This document shows positions 21,016 through 31,866 of a stretch of 64,000 nt of DNA, one piece after another. The stretch spans positions 124,001-188,000 of the forward strand of contig JBBPTG010000025.1 in assembly GCA_038093975.1 (NCBI GenBank). Direction: 5' to 3'. Within the stretch, counting starts at the first letter, position 1; each line of letters opens with the position of its first letter. The DNA is from Chalciporus piperatus. Its lineage: Eukaryota; Basidiomycota; Agaricomycetes; Boletales; Boletaceae. A program made the position numbers and the translations under genes. Under the pieces are notes generated by a model. It had not been told where the DNA came from. It ran no database searches and was given only the letters and a program-made list of their open reading frames with translations.

Positions 21016-23541
21016 ATGAGCGTCCCGTCAAGTTCAAAGAGGTCGACGACACCTCCGCCACAACAAAAAAAGAGGGCGAAAACAGAAGAATCTGACTCAA
21101 AATATCGGTCTGACTCTTCCCGTCCCGTGTCACTTGTCGTTGCGAATGGCGTCGAACGAATCCCCCTCCCAGCCAACGTGAACGTGAACCGACTTTCGTC
21201 GGAAGATCTCCAAAAGCTCGTCCATGAGCGTATAGATATTCTCCATGGACAGGGGAGACGTGTAGTGGGACTACCCGTGGTGCTGTAAGTCTCTGCCCTT
21301 GATCCTTTCTGGCGATGTGCTTATCAGCAGGTCAGTAATGATGGTATTGTCATTCATTGGTACATTAAATTACACATTCGGAGTACATCAACTCATTTTT
21401 GAAACCAGGGTGCGCGGAAACTCGGACTCGGTGGATCCCCCGCTTGGTCGGACACCTTTCAACTCTCACGGGCTCATAAGGTCCCAGAAGGACGATAGTA
21501 ACAAAGATACCAATCACCCTCGGAGGATTCTCCGGTATTTTGATCGAAACAGAGAGGATAAGCATCCCGCCATGGCTATCCAAACTAGCGGTGGTCCTGG
21601 GAACCACGCAGGAGACGCCATCATCATCGATTCCGACGAGGAAAGAAGCTCTCAAGAGGTTGAACGCCATCCGACCCTAGCAAGAGAAGCGCCGACAGAT
21701 CTTGATCCCTCCTTCCCAAACGAGGAGGCAGTAGATCATCCCAGCTCGGATATAGAATTCATCTCCTGGATTCGCCCAGCCAACAAAGTAGAAGATTACC
21801 CAACAACCGCTTCTGGTTCGTCTCGCGAAATAACCCCTGATTTACCTCCGGACAACGAGCCTATCGCGGGGTCGCCTGAACCACCCCCACGGCGCCCTCA
21901 ACTGACTAGGGATCCGGTGGCGGCTGACCTATTCAGTGAACAGGACGACACCCGGATGATGAGCTCCGATTCAGAGGAGGATGTTCGCCCCCGACTGACT
22001 AGGGAAGAGGTGGCAGCTGCACTGTTTGGTGAACAGACCGTCGTTGAGTTAAGCGGCACGCAAACGACGCGCCCCGATTCCGAAGAACGGGACGCCGAGG
22101 ACAGCGATTTCGATGACAGTGGTCCGTCGTTGCGGCGCAAGCCACCATCATCGCTTCCCTCCCTGGAACCGATCAGAAAATTGCTTAAACGACAGGGCGC
22201 CCCCTCGCGCGACAGTGCAGCCACCTCCCAGGAAACGTCGCGGCGAAAACAGAGGGAAATTTCGCCTGAGGAAGACCACTCTACTGAAAGCGACGAGGGT
22301 AGCGAAGTGGGGGTTGTGGACGGCCAACCTTCTGGGGTGCGATTCAAAAGGGTTCCACTGCCAAAAACAGATCATGGACGTGCTCGGCGACTTTTGAAGC
22401 CAGTGTCCACTGACCTTCCGCTGGTTGCAATCACCATGAGAGGTGACTGTCACTTCCTAGATGCAAAAAAGAAGTGAGTGTGCGAGCTGTTCTGGTCCTT
22501 CAAGTTGCTGATACTGCGGCAGGTTCCGTATAACTGGTTATTCACTTCCTAACCCGGGAGTCTTCCGACACGTTGAAGATTGTTGCATGGTTGGGGACAC
22601 CGCTGTTCTCGGACATGACAAAGGGTCACACCAAATTTCATTTCTGTCTTTCTCGGTACGCATGCGGATTCCTGTCTGGTGGATTGCTTGGATGTCCTAA
22701 TTGCACATGAGCAGGGTAGGCCGCAAATGATCGATGTCGCGCGGTCTCCGCACAACAGTGGGCCACGTTACCAAGACACAGAGAAGAGAGGGGTTAGGTG
22801 CCTTGCTGCAATGCACGCCGAAGGTGGCCGCATCAAATTTTTCTCTGGTGGTCACGATGGAACGATCCACAAGTGGACGGCTAGCGTTGGGAAACTTGCA
22901 AAGCCTCATTCTGAACAGGTTGCCTCGCTCGGTGTCTGTGTCACAGCCCTTGCGTACCGCGATTGCGATACATCGGTAGTATCATCTGTGCAGAAGAAGC
23001 TGCATATTACGGATCTTAACCGGAGTAAAACGATCACCCATCTGCTCTCCAATGATATCCACCAGATTCATATCCACCCGCAGGCAGCGTATGTCACCTT
23101 GCTGGAAGTGAGTCATCTGGTTGTGTTTCGATGGTGATATTCTCAGATAGGTTGCAAGGTCCGGCATCTGGACCGACAGATTCAGTTGTTCGACAGCCGC
23201 AAAGGACATTTTGACAGCGAACCATGTCTCAGCTTCGGTCACCGAAACCTAGATGGCAAATTTTCCGCAAGTCATACGAGAGGTAGCGTTCATCCTGTTC
23301 ACTTTGCAAGGGGAAGTCAAGATGGGTGCGTTCTACTATGGGATTTTCGAAACAGTAAGGTAGGGATGTTTTTGGTTACTATTGGGAGGAGATACGATGA
23401 AAGCTCTGCCCAAAGGGGGCGGTGGTCGAGAAGCGTTACCAAAGGGCTGAGAATGTGGTACACACCATCTTTGCGGATAGGGATATTGCTTCATTTGGGA
23501 ATGGCGTTGTTACATTCTTTGAAGATTATTTGGCTCAATGA
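21016..23541 (+). CDS. WD40-repeat protein B, paralogue of A
   Basis: Six exons (21016-21284, 21409-22473, 22523-22655, 22715-23107, 23159-23359, 23404-23541) encode 732 residues. The N-terminal part is disordered, with a basic PPQQKKRAKTEE stretch and acidic AIIIDSDEE, a SUMO-interaction-like string. The propeller follows: AVLGHDKGSHQISFLS, RCLAAMHAEG, FFSGGHDGTIHKW, KKLHITDL, RQIQLFDSRKG, GSQDGCVLLWDFRNSK, and a final strand NGVVTFFEDYLA. Order and wording match protein A block by block (TLLE before the fourth blade, GG[YH]D in the second, LWD[LF]RN in the last). Exons 4-6 required choosing acceptors by frame and by comparison with A. The first intron, 124 nt, contains an internal CAGCAG/GTCAGT junction. 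Confidence 0.8.
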
Positions 23542-24110
23542 TCAATCGATGATGTATGGCACTGGAACACGGGGTGTCACGTCGTACGAATGGACAGATG
23601 GACGTAGTATTTCCAACAGTGTACAGAACACGAGATGGTAGGCAAGCAGCAAGCTATCAGATGTGTGATCGAGAGAGAAATGCAAACGATCGATTCCGAT
23701 ATGTGTGGCACGCCACATCAGGGCGGAAAGGGGACGCTCGATGTGCTGGTGAAACACGAGGATACCAATAAATTTGGGACTAAACGGAATGGCAATGGGA
23801 CAAGAATGACATGATGTCTGATCAGAGAGAGAAGAGTTCTATGAATCGTAATGCAGCACATGACGTTGTCTACGTAGCGAGGATCAGCAACGCGCGTGCA
23901 GGCAGCGAAAGTGCAGGTTCTGCGGAATGAACGCTGATAACGGGGAGGGAGGGAAAGGGGAGGATTTCTGAGGATTCTCGGTGAGATAACTGTTGGTCCA
24001 ACTCGGGCATAACGACCCGATCAGCGTACACGTAATATGCATGACCATATCGTTGATCCTTGTTTGTCTTCTCCTCCTCCTCCAGACAGCGAGGCAAACT
24101 AACTGCAGCA
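23542..24110. other. intergenic
   Basis: This is the 3' region of WD40 protein B and the promoter of the mitochondrial uL11 gene. No coding signal or repeat is seen. Confidence 0.5.
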
Positions 24111-24599
24111 ATGTCCAAAGGTCAGATTCATTTGGTCGTACGTCCTCTCTATCTACAGTCCGGCCAATCAGCTCATTCACATATCTCTTAGCGTCTCTTG
24201 ATTGGTGCCGGAAAGGCAACTCCAAGTCCACCAGTCGGCCCAGCGCTTGGTGCACGCGGGGTAAAGTCGATGGACTTTTGCAAGGAGTTCAACGCCAAGA
24301 CCGCACACATCCAACCTGGCGTCCCAGTACCAACGCAAATTTACGTTCAACCTGACAGAACGTTCACCTTTATCACCAAAACACCTCCAACCAGCTACCT
24401 ACTCAAACAGGTTTCCGGCATAGAAAAAGGACCCGCTCGTCCCGGACACGAAACACTGGGCACTATCAGCCTCAAACACGTGTATGAGATCGCTAAAATC
24501 AAGGCCAGAGATGAACACCTCAAGCATCTCAAGCTAGAGTCGATCGCGAGCACTGTCATTGGTACCGCTAGAACCTTGGGACTTCAAGTCGTGCCGTGA
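24111..24599 (+). CDS. MRPL19: mitochondrial 54S ribosomal protein uL11m
   Basis: Two exons (24111-24137, 24192-24599) encode 144 residues, the size of bacterial L11. Hallmarks are [20 protein letters not shown] (the Pro-rich factor-binding turn), [25 protein letters not shown], the [19 protein letters not shown] block and a C-terminal [10 protein letters not shown]. The protein binds large-subunit rRNA at the GTPase centre in mitochondria. It has no obvious long presequence, as in other fungal uL11m proteins. The symbol follows the yeast name. Confidence 0.93.
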
Positions 24600-25828
24600 C
24601 CCGGCCGCATCTAGATAACCGCTCTGACAGGTACGTCCTTGCCAATATCACGATCATATCATCACCTCCTGCCCCAGGTGCCGCACGGTTCCTCTTATCA
24701 ATTCTCGGATCTCTTCTCCAGTCGCTCTCCCCACCTCCACCCATACTTGGCCCAGGTGCCTAGCTGTACTTAGACATGATTAAATCCATCCCACAGCATT
24801 CGCAGTAGGCGTATCCTATCATTCCCGACATCGTGTATGGGGGAACATTAATGAACAAGCGCGGTGGCGTCATCCGCATTAGAGTGGCTGGTGCAAGGTT
24901 AAGTTCATCCACCTCATAATCAAATTTGCATTTCATAATGGAGTGTCTCCGGTCTTCGTGTACCGGGTGGTCCACCTGCCAAAACCATCTAACCAGACAA
25001 CATGCCCTGCTTTCCGTATCAATCTGATCTAGCCTGACCGATACGATACATGTCATGGCCAAGATCCTCCCAGGGGTAATTCACAAAGCACCCAATCCTT
25101 TGTTCCATCTTTCTCCACCAAATGGCACTTACCGAAAGTCTGCCATGCTGCTGACACGCTTCACCTAGCCAGTTTTACCACACCTAACCCGCACTCCTGC
25201 AACACGTTCATCTTCCCTTCTCACTCGCCACTGTGCTGTCCTGCCTTTTCTGGCTGCTTCCCTCCCGCGTGCAGTTCTTCAAAGCGCGCGAGGCTCTACT
25301 TCTTGCATCTCACCATGATTTGTACGTCATTGAATATTCTTGTTCGAGATTCTCATCTGAGATGTCCTTTCGAAACTCTCGGTTATCCGTCCGTTGGCTC
25401 AACCAATCCTTCTTTCTTTTCCTACGGCAAGTCTCGTGTCAATTCCAGCGTGCCGTCCCAACGACAATCCGCATGCTCATGGGTAAATCAGTGCTTATGC
25501 TGAAACGTGTGCTGTTCCTCGATCACGTCGGCCTCGACCTGACTGCCATCGGACTTTTACTCCACCGAAATGCCTCCAGAGATCTTAATGAAAGCTGCTT
25601 CTCGCGACGACACGTTTGTTGCCTTATACCCATCGTTGATCTGTCACGACCATTAAGGTCCACGTTGCGATAAATTCGTCATACGGCGAAAAAAAACAAG
25701 TCTTTTGTGAAATGTTATTCGAAACTCGCCCTATAAAGGGCCCTACCTACTGACCACTGCTGATCAGAGTTGGCTCAATAACCCTTCCTCAGAGCGTATC
25801 ATCTCTACGACATTCTTCCTTCTTCGCA
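24600..25828. other. 1.2-kb intergenic region, unassigned frames only
   Basis: Contains a 100-residue minus frame (24760-25062) and a 146-residue plus frame (25233-25673). Neither shows a domain, signal peptide or supporting introns. The plus frame is Leu/Ser/Arg rich in a pyrimidine-rich stretch, typical of a chance frame. I leave both unannotated. Confidence 0.4.
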
Positions 25829-26644
25829 ATGGCCGCTACAAACGACGTTTTGTCCTGGACGAACCAAGACCCCCGGGAAAGCCAACTCTTCAACACATGG
25901 GGTGTTCTCTATCGCTTTGCGGTTAGCTGCCATCCTTCCTCCTTCGTGTTCGTGCTCCTGATCAGCCTCCATAGACTATAGTTAGCCCTAGCGGGCAGAG
26001 CACTACCACTTTGTGGCGGGCAGTACGTACCAACAGAGAAGACCGCGTCGCGAAGCTCGAATGGGCCTCCAATGGTGGCCTAGGACGCGCAGTGATCGGA
26101 AAGGTCAGTAAAAAACCAGAGAAGACAAGAAGCATCATGTCTAATCAAATTTTATCTCGTAGAACGCGGTCCCGATGGCCGACCTCGTCCGTCCCGATCC
26201 CCGCTATCCGGTAAGTCAAAACGTGCACGACGCGTTTGACGGGAAAGCAGCTCATGTCATGTCTAGGGTGCGCGAATTTTCAACGCGCCCGATGGTCTTC
26301 AGTATCGCTGGCGGCCGTCTTCCAGCACACCTGACGTTGTGGTACGTTTTCCCATCGTCGATGAATGTACACGTACTGACGACATTTTCGCAGCTCGAGG
26401 ATTCCGCAGGAAATGTTGTCGCGTTCTTCCGGCCCACGAGGCCCACCCGATATCAAATCGGGGACGTGTACGGGGAGCTGCACTTTCTCCGGAACGCGGG
26501 TGCGGGAACAATAGTGAGGTTTCTTTCCAAGGGGCCCGTCACACAACACTCATGTTTCATGGTCATTAGACACACCCACCCATGATGGACACGGTCACGG
26601 TGACCGCGATGCTTTTCAGATTTTGCCAGGCCTTTGCTCTTTGA
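25829..26644 (+). CDS. DUF6593 domain protein 1
   Basis: Six exons (25829-25921, 25975-26103, 26163-26210, 26267-26341, 26394-26513, 26570-26644) encode 179 residues. The layout follows the basidiomycete DUF6593 pattern: a start strand NTWGVLYRFAT, TTTLWRAVRTNREDRVAKLEW, a GARIFNAPDGLQYRWRPSS block, VVLLEDSAGNVVAFFRPTR, and a C-terminal hydrophobic helix near MDTVTVTAMLFRFCQAF. Function of the family is unknown to me. No signal peptide is seen, so it is probably intracellular. In the first intron, acceptor CCATAG must be used to keep frame. A second family member lies at 35468-36196 on the other strand. Confidence 0.75.
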
Positions 26645-26972
26645 CGTCATCGCCCACCCACACTCTCCTGCATCCACATTGTAAATTACACCGAAGGCAT
26701 GTTCTCATCACACTTTATCCCATCACGACCTTGCACACATGTACTATAATTGACCTGCAATGCACGAAAGTTCTCCCGCCTGAGCTGTGCTCCTTTCACA
26801 ACGTCAGATGATACTAAAACATCTAAGCATTCATCGATATGACAGGACACGACTTTTACGCCACGCGTGGGGAAACACGATGCAAGGTGACACAATGTCT
26901 TCAAGTCATTCCAACATATGTACACCATCAATCTGCCGAATGACAAAGAAAATAGACCGATCTAGCGCGTGC
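26645..26972. other. intergenic, convergent ends
   Basis: This is the 3' flank of two convergent genes. I see no structure in it. Confidence 0.5.
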
Positions 26973-28194
26973 TCATAGCTTGGCCTTGCCCTCCTGATCA
27001 TCCGCTGTGACCGCATCGATGATCTCATCGACCTTGCGAATGACCCATTCCGTGCCCTCGTCACTGGAAAGGTACTTGTCCTCCTCGTTCAAGTTTTCCT
27101 CGTTGCGAGCCTTGAGAAGACCGAATACGTGGCTGGTGAGCTGAGGTCCGACTCTTCCTTCGGCTCGAAGGGTAGCAATTCCCACAACCGAACCCAAAGC
27201 CCGAGTCAGGTTACCTTGCTCCAGGTCTCCTCGCGGCAGAGGGGACAGAATCGTGCCGTAGGCCTGGATGATAAACGCTAATGAAACAAGGTACAGAATT
27301 AGCATTCATCAAACTCGAGGCACGTCATATATAAACGAGGCGATGCGATGGATTGTCATCGGCGGGAAGGAGGAGGGGGGAAGGGAGGGGGAAAGAGATA
27401 AGACCACGGGGTGACGGGGGAAATGAACACGTACTGATGAAATCGGGGTGAAGCGACCCTAATTTGTTGTACAATTTGACAGCATGAGGTTCGTAGATTG
27501 ACTTCCACAAGCCCATACCCCTTTGGACGGTCGCCTCGATGTTCTCTGGGTTGGCTTCCCTATGTGATTCAGGTCGGGGGAAGAAAAAACGTTAGTAAAC
27601 TGGCCTCGTGTCTGGTATGCAATACAAGATCTCGTCTCACCTGATCGAATTCTTCCGTAAGGCAGCGTACACGTCGTCCTCAAGTGCGTCTTTCAAGCCC
27701 GTCAAGGACAGAATCGTCTAAATTATAGTTCAATTATTAACTCTCTACTAGGAGGCGAACCTTCACGGTGCTGTTCGCACAGACTTACCCGAGGCACGCC
27801 TACGAAGATGACACTCTTGAGCGCGGCCTCCCGCATCAGGGCAGCTCTGTTCAGGGCTTCCGTAAAGCTTCTTCGACTCTCAGCCAAGCTGGGGTCGTTC
27901 CTGGTTATGAATCGATACAGGTGTCCCACAGACGTTGGCCTGTTGGTAGTAAGGAGTGTGCATGTCTGTCATTTCGGGTTCAATGGGGCTAGAAGGCATG
28001 CTCTAATGGATTAGCAGGAAGGATCGCGTACTCACCGAGAGGACTAGCCATCCGTTCTCTGCGTTCCGTTGCCTGGCCTCGTTCAACGTACTTGTGAAAA
28101 CGCGGTGAAGCCTGTCGACAGGAGGACTGGGCCACGCCTCTGGATTGCGCAACGTCAAGAGCTGCTTAACCACGGGAGGAAGATGCTTGACCAT
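26973..28194 (-). CDS. AhpD-like (carboxymuconolactone decarboxylase-like) protein
   Basis: Five exons (28036-28194, 27789-27965, 27641-27717, 27435-27559, 26973-27277) encode 280 residues. Conserved blocks are RPTSVGHLYRF, RRSFTEALNRAALMREAALK, FVGVPRTILSLTGL, GMGLWKSIYEPHAVKLYNKL, HPDFITFIIQAYGTILSP and LRAEGRVGPQLTSHVFGLLK, all helical. This fits the fungal branch of the AhpD-like superfamily, in which the catalytic Cys pair of true peroxidases is usually lost. I see no CxxC here. A redox enzyme role is therefore unproven. The fourth intron is 157 nt, three times the local norm, with a long pyrimidine tract. An upstream in-frame Met would add about 30 residues without homology. Confidence 0.65.
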
Positions 28195-28559
28195 TTCCGC
28201 AGGGAGATGAAATGGCGTATCCGTTTCACTTCCGGGGGTGCGCCGTATTTTATGCAGACGGGAAGATTCCCTCGCGTACAAAATCATGTGCGGGGCGGCA
28301 GTCCGTACTCCCACCCCAAAGCCTTGTGATGTCGGTCATCAAGCGCAATATAGTCCGGCTCTTAATTCAGGGAAGCTAACCAGTCTTGTTCAACAAGGTA
28401 CAGATGTTGACAACATGTGCGTCCGGCACATGCATTTGAAGGATACGATAAGAATAACATTGTTAAGCAGTGGATGTAATGAAGAATGTCTAGAAAATCA
28501 AGGGTATCGTGGTTGTCGCTCAGCCAGCTGGAGTGAAACACAACCTTCTGCTAATCCGC
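28195..28559. other. intergenic
   Basis: This is the upstream region of the AhpD-like gene and the 3' flank of the GH128 gene, both on the minus strand. No feature is seen. Confidence 0.5.
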
Positions 28560-29924
28560 TTAGCCGAAGTAAGTGTAAGCAAGATCGGTGGGGAAGTTGT
28601 TGGCTCCAAGGAGGGCGTTGTCTGTGTTGACACCCTGGAGATCACCCATGACACCTACAAATATTAAGTCAAACTGCAGGATAAAATCGAGAATACACGA
28701 CTCACCGAAGGGGAAAGCGACCTCGAGCCAAGGCGTGTTATTGACAAAGTCAACCATCTGGGCAGCGTAACCCCAAACCTCGTCCATGCTTGCCTGACCA
28801 CCGGATCCGCTGTAGTTCTTTGGGTATGTTTAGCCAAGTACAGAAACGTTCAGATGTAAAATTAGTCACCTCGTCAGCGAACTCGGTAATCCAGATCGGC
28901 AAGTTGTAAGTGTTGTGGAGCGTAGTAGCGTAGTTGATGACGTCCTGGGCGTTGGTAGTGTAGGCATGGAAAGCGATGGCATCGACCTTGAAAGAAAGTG
29001 AGTAGTCTGATTCGTTACCGCGGCAAAGAATGACTTACATGGCAACCAGCGCTCTGGCAGCCAGCAAAGAATTGCTGGTACCAATCCAGGCCAGCCTGAT
29101 CGTTGGTGCAAGCAGGGGAAACCAAGTAGTATCCCTGATACTGGAGGGGGTTAATGTATTCCATCCACATGTTAACGCCATCCTGAGGGCTGATGTTGGA
29201 TTGACTGGGCTCGTTGGGCCTAAACAGCGGATCAGGGACGAACAAAGGCAACAAGCTAAAACACGCACTCGTTCATACCAATAACGATTTGAGCGTAACC
29301 TTGGACGACCAAGTTCTGGAAGTCGGTGATCTGATTCCAACCCCAGAGCATTGGAATACCAGTGATGCCAAGGGCATCGAGGCCACTTGGGAGATAAGGA
29401 CTCCAAGTGTAGAGGCTGCGGAGGAGCAACATTAGCGTATATCAATCATGAAAGGAAACGACATACTATCCAACGTTGGGACGGGCGAAGTTAGCCAACC
29501 AAGTCTGGTCGCCGTTGGGCCAGGCAAGACCCCACTTCTTGCCGTTGCCAGGCATTCCACCGGTGGGAGGAGCGGGGGCTGGGGGAGGAGGAGGAGCTGG
29601 GCTCGAAGTGGGAGCAGGTGGGGGAGGAGGAGAAGCCGGGCTCGAAGTGGGAGCAGGAGCATCGGTGGTTGGGGGAGGAGGTGGGGGAATGGCCGGGATG
29701 GCCGGGGAACTCGGAGTAAGAGATGACGCCGGCTTCGACTTGCAGCGACCGGTGGAGGAGCTGGCGTCGCGCTTTCGCCTGGCGATAGCTTCGTGGCCGT
29801 GGACCTGGCGAGCTACCTGAGCGCGGTCGGCGACGAGAGCGTTCACCTGGGTAGGGCCAGATGAGATGGTGAGAACAGCAACGGATGCTAGAGCGAGGAT
29901 ATTGAGCAACTTGAGAGCGGCCAT
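28560..29924 (-). CDS. secreted GH128 beta-1,3-glucanase with linker region
   Basis: Six exons (29467-29924, 29269-29415, 29039-29219, 28870-28986, 28706-28817, 28560-28654) encode 369 residues. A signal peptide covers about residues 1-29. A dibasic KR at 51-52 is a likely Kex2 site. A Pro/Ser/Ala/Thr-rich linker (residues about 65-125) precedes the catalytic core, which starts at KKWGLAWPNGDQTWLANF. Core motifs are YTWSPY, PMLWG, the acid/base glutamate in GMNEPNEPS, VDAIAFHAYT and the nucleophile in WITEFADE, which together mark the GH128 (Asl1-like) beta-1,3-glucan hydrolases. The enzyme probably acts on fungal cell-wall glucan. The first exon carries the whole secretory and linker part. 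Confidence 0.92.
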
Positions 29925-30439
29925 TGTTGAGGTGAAAAAGTGTCGAGGGTATTTATGGTATCTCTGTCGGTCTTTATGCGAACGGAGATTGAGGGAGTGT
30001 GGTGGAAACGAGTGTCTGAGCCGTAAGAGCTCGATGAACGACGAGAAGGAAAACGAGTTGCACAAAGAAAAAGTCGGAATATCTTTTATTTTATTCTCAT
30101 GGATTATGTCATCACTCGCACGGGCCAGACAACTTGCCATCAATACTATCACCACGACGACAAGGGCAAGGGACACGCGTCTCCTCACTTGGACCGCGGA
30201 CGTGCATGATTTTTTACATTTCGCTACTATGTTAGTTTTATGTATTTCTGCTGGCTGTATGCCGTTAAAACATGAGGAAATAAAACGCGTGTGTTTGTTT
30301 GCGTAATTGTCAAGTTCGGATACAAAAAGGCCGCGCGACTGGCTCCATTTTCTTTTCTCCAACCCCCAAGTTTGCCACGAAGAACCGGTTCATCCATCGT
30401 TCATCCCTCCCCAAAGTTCATTAGTTCAGTCCCCTCATA
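29925..30439. promoter_or_regulatory. divergent promoter region of GH128 and RRM genes
   Basis: These 515 bp separate divergent start codons, so both promoters lie here. A pyrimidine-rich tract precedes the RRM gene start. No defined site is claimed. Confidence 0.45.
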
Positions 30440-31603
30440 ATGTCCGACGCCCAAGCCGCCCAAGTCACCGAAAACGGCGTGCCTCCGGCTACCCAAGACG
30501 CTGTCATCGAAGAAGCACCAGGTTTCAAGGTACTACTTCCTTTCAACGACCATCCCAGATCCGCAATCAACTCTTCCTGATCCTCATCTTCTCAGGTCTT
30601 CGCTGGCAATCTTGCGTATTCCACCACGGATGATGGGCTGAAGACTTTCTTTGCGCCCGTGCAGAGCGACATGTAATTACATTTCTCTCGCGTGCCTTAC
30701 ATCATTCCTCACCCCATTTAGCATATCTGCTCAGGTCATCCTGCGCGGTACTAGGTCCGCAGGTTATGGCTTTGTCGCCGTGTCCACCTCAGACGCTGCG
30801 CAGAAGGCAGTCGAGACCCTCAATGGCCAGGAGCTAGACGGTCGCCAGGTCATTATCGAGATTGCCAAGCCAGCCGAGCAAAAGGACAAAGAGAAGAAGG
30901 AGAAGAAGGCCAAGAGACGTCCTGGCAGGCGCGGTGGCAGGGCTGTGCCCGGCGAGGTCACCGAGGCCGAGGCCAATGGCGACGTCAAGACCGATGACGC
31001 TGCTGCCGCTCCCGGTACCGACGAAGCAGCTAAACCTAAGAAAAACAAGAAAAAGACCACCGTATGTAGCTTTCTGTTCTCTTCTTCTTGTGCCACTCAT
31101 AATATATTTTCTAGCGTAAGCCCAGACGCAAGGCCCCCGCGGCCGAGGGTGAGGCTCCCACGGATGCTGGCGCAGGGGCACCCGCTGCCGACGGTGACAC
31201 TGATGCTGCTCCTGCCAAGAGACAGCCTCGCCCAAGAAAGCCCAGAGTCCCACGCACAACTCGCCCAGCTGGTGAGGATCCCCTTGGCGAGCCTTCCAAG
31301 ACAATGCTTTTCGTAGCCAATCTTGGTTTCAACATCGATGACGAAGGCTTGTCTGCTCTCTTCATCGAGGCCGGTATCAATGTCGTGTCTGCCCGTGTTG
31401 TTCGCAGGCGCTACGGCAAACCCAGGCGCAGCAAGGGCTATGGCTTCGTCGATGTTGGCAGCGAAGAGGAGCAGAATAAAGCCATCGATGCAATCCAAGG
31501 CAAGGAAGTTGGTGGTCGTGCCATTGCTGTCAAGGTCGCTGTCAACACCCCTAGGGAAGAGGAAGCTGAGGAAGATGCCTCCGCAGAGGCTCCTGCTTAC
31601 TGA
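30440..31603 (+). CDS. two-RRM RNA-binding protein
   Basis: Four exons (30440-30529, 30596-30672, 30722-31061, 31115-31603) encode 331 residues. RRM1 (about residues 30-105) has RNP2 VFAGNL and RNP1 SAGYGFVAV. RRM2 (about 230-310) has RNP2 LFVANL and RNP1 KGYGFVDV. Between them is a 120-residue linker of Lys/Arg blocks, RRPGRRGG and Ala/Glu/Asp-rich segments. The arrangement resembles fungal Rnp24/Sbp1-type single-strand nucleic acid binding proteins, with likely roles in nucleolar or mRNP RNA binding. The short exon joints fall inside RRM1. An acidic tail ends the protein. Confidence 0.88.
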
Positions 31604-31866
31604 ATGCCCCATTATGATCAATCATCTCCAGATCCCTCCCTTGACTTCCTTCATATTTAATGCACGTTCTGGTGCAAATTCATCGTGACTTAGTACTTGT
31701 TCTTTTGCTAAGTTTCTCGCGATTTTTACAAGTCAAGCAATTTCCCCTTGTTGGCGGTCTGGTGCCGTTTTCTTTCCACGTACTTTCACGGCTATTGACG
31801 ACCTGTTCATGCCACAAAACCTGTTGTGTGAGAGTGTTGTTTGTGAGGTGTTTGTTCATACCCGTC

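Noticed and set aside
24760..25673. Two frames of 100 and 146 residues in the 24.6-25.8 kb gap
   Set aside because: No introns, domains or composition typical of local genes, and they sit in low-complexity pyrimidine-rich DNA.
31097..31621. Long antisense frame over the second half of the RRM gene
   Set aside because: Shadow of the Ala/Lys-rich coding strand, with no independent feature.
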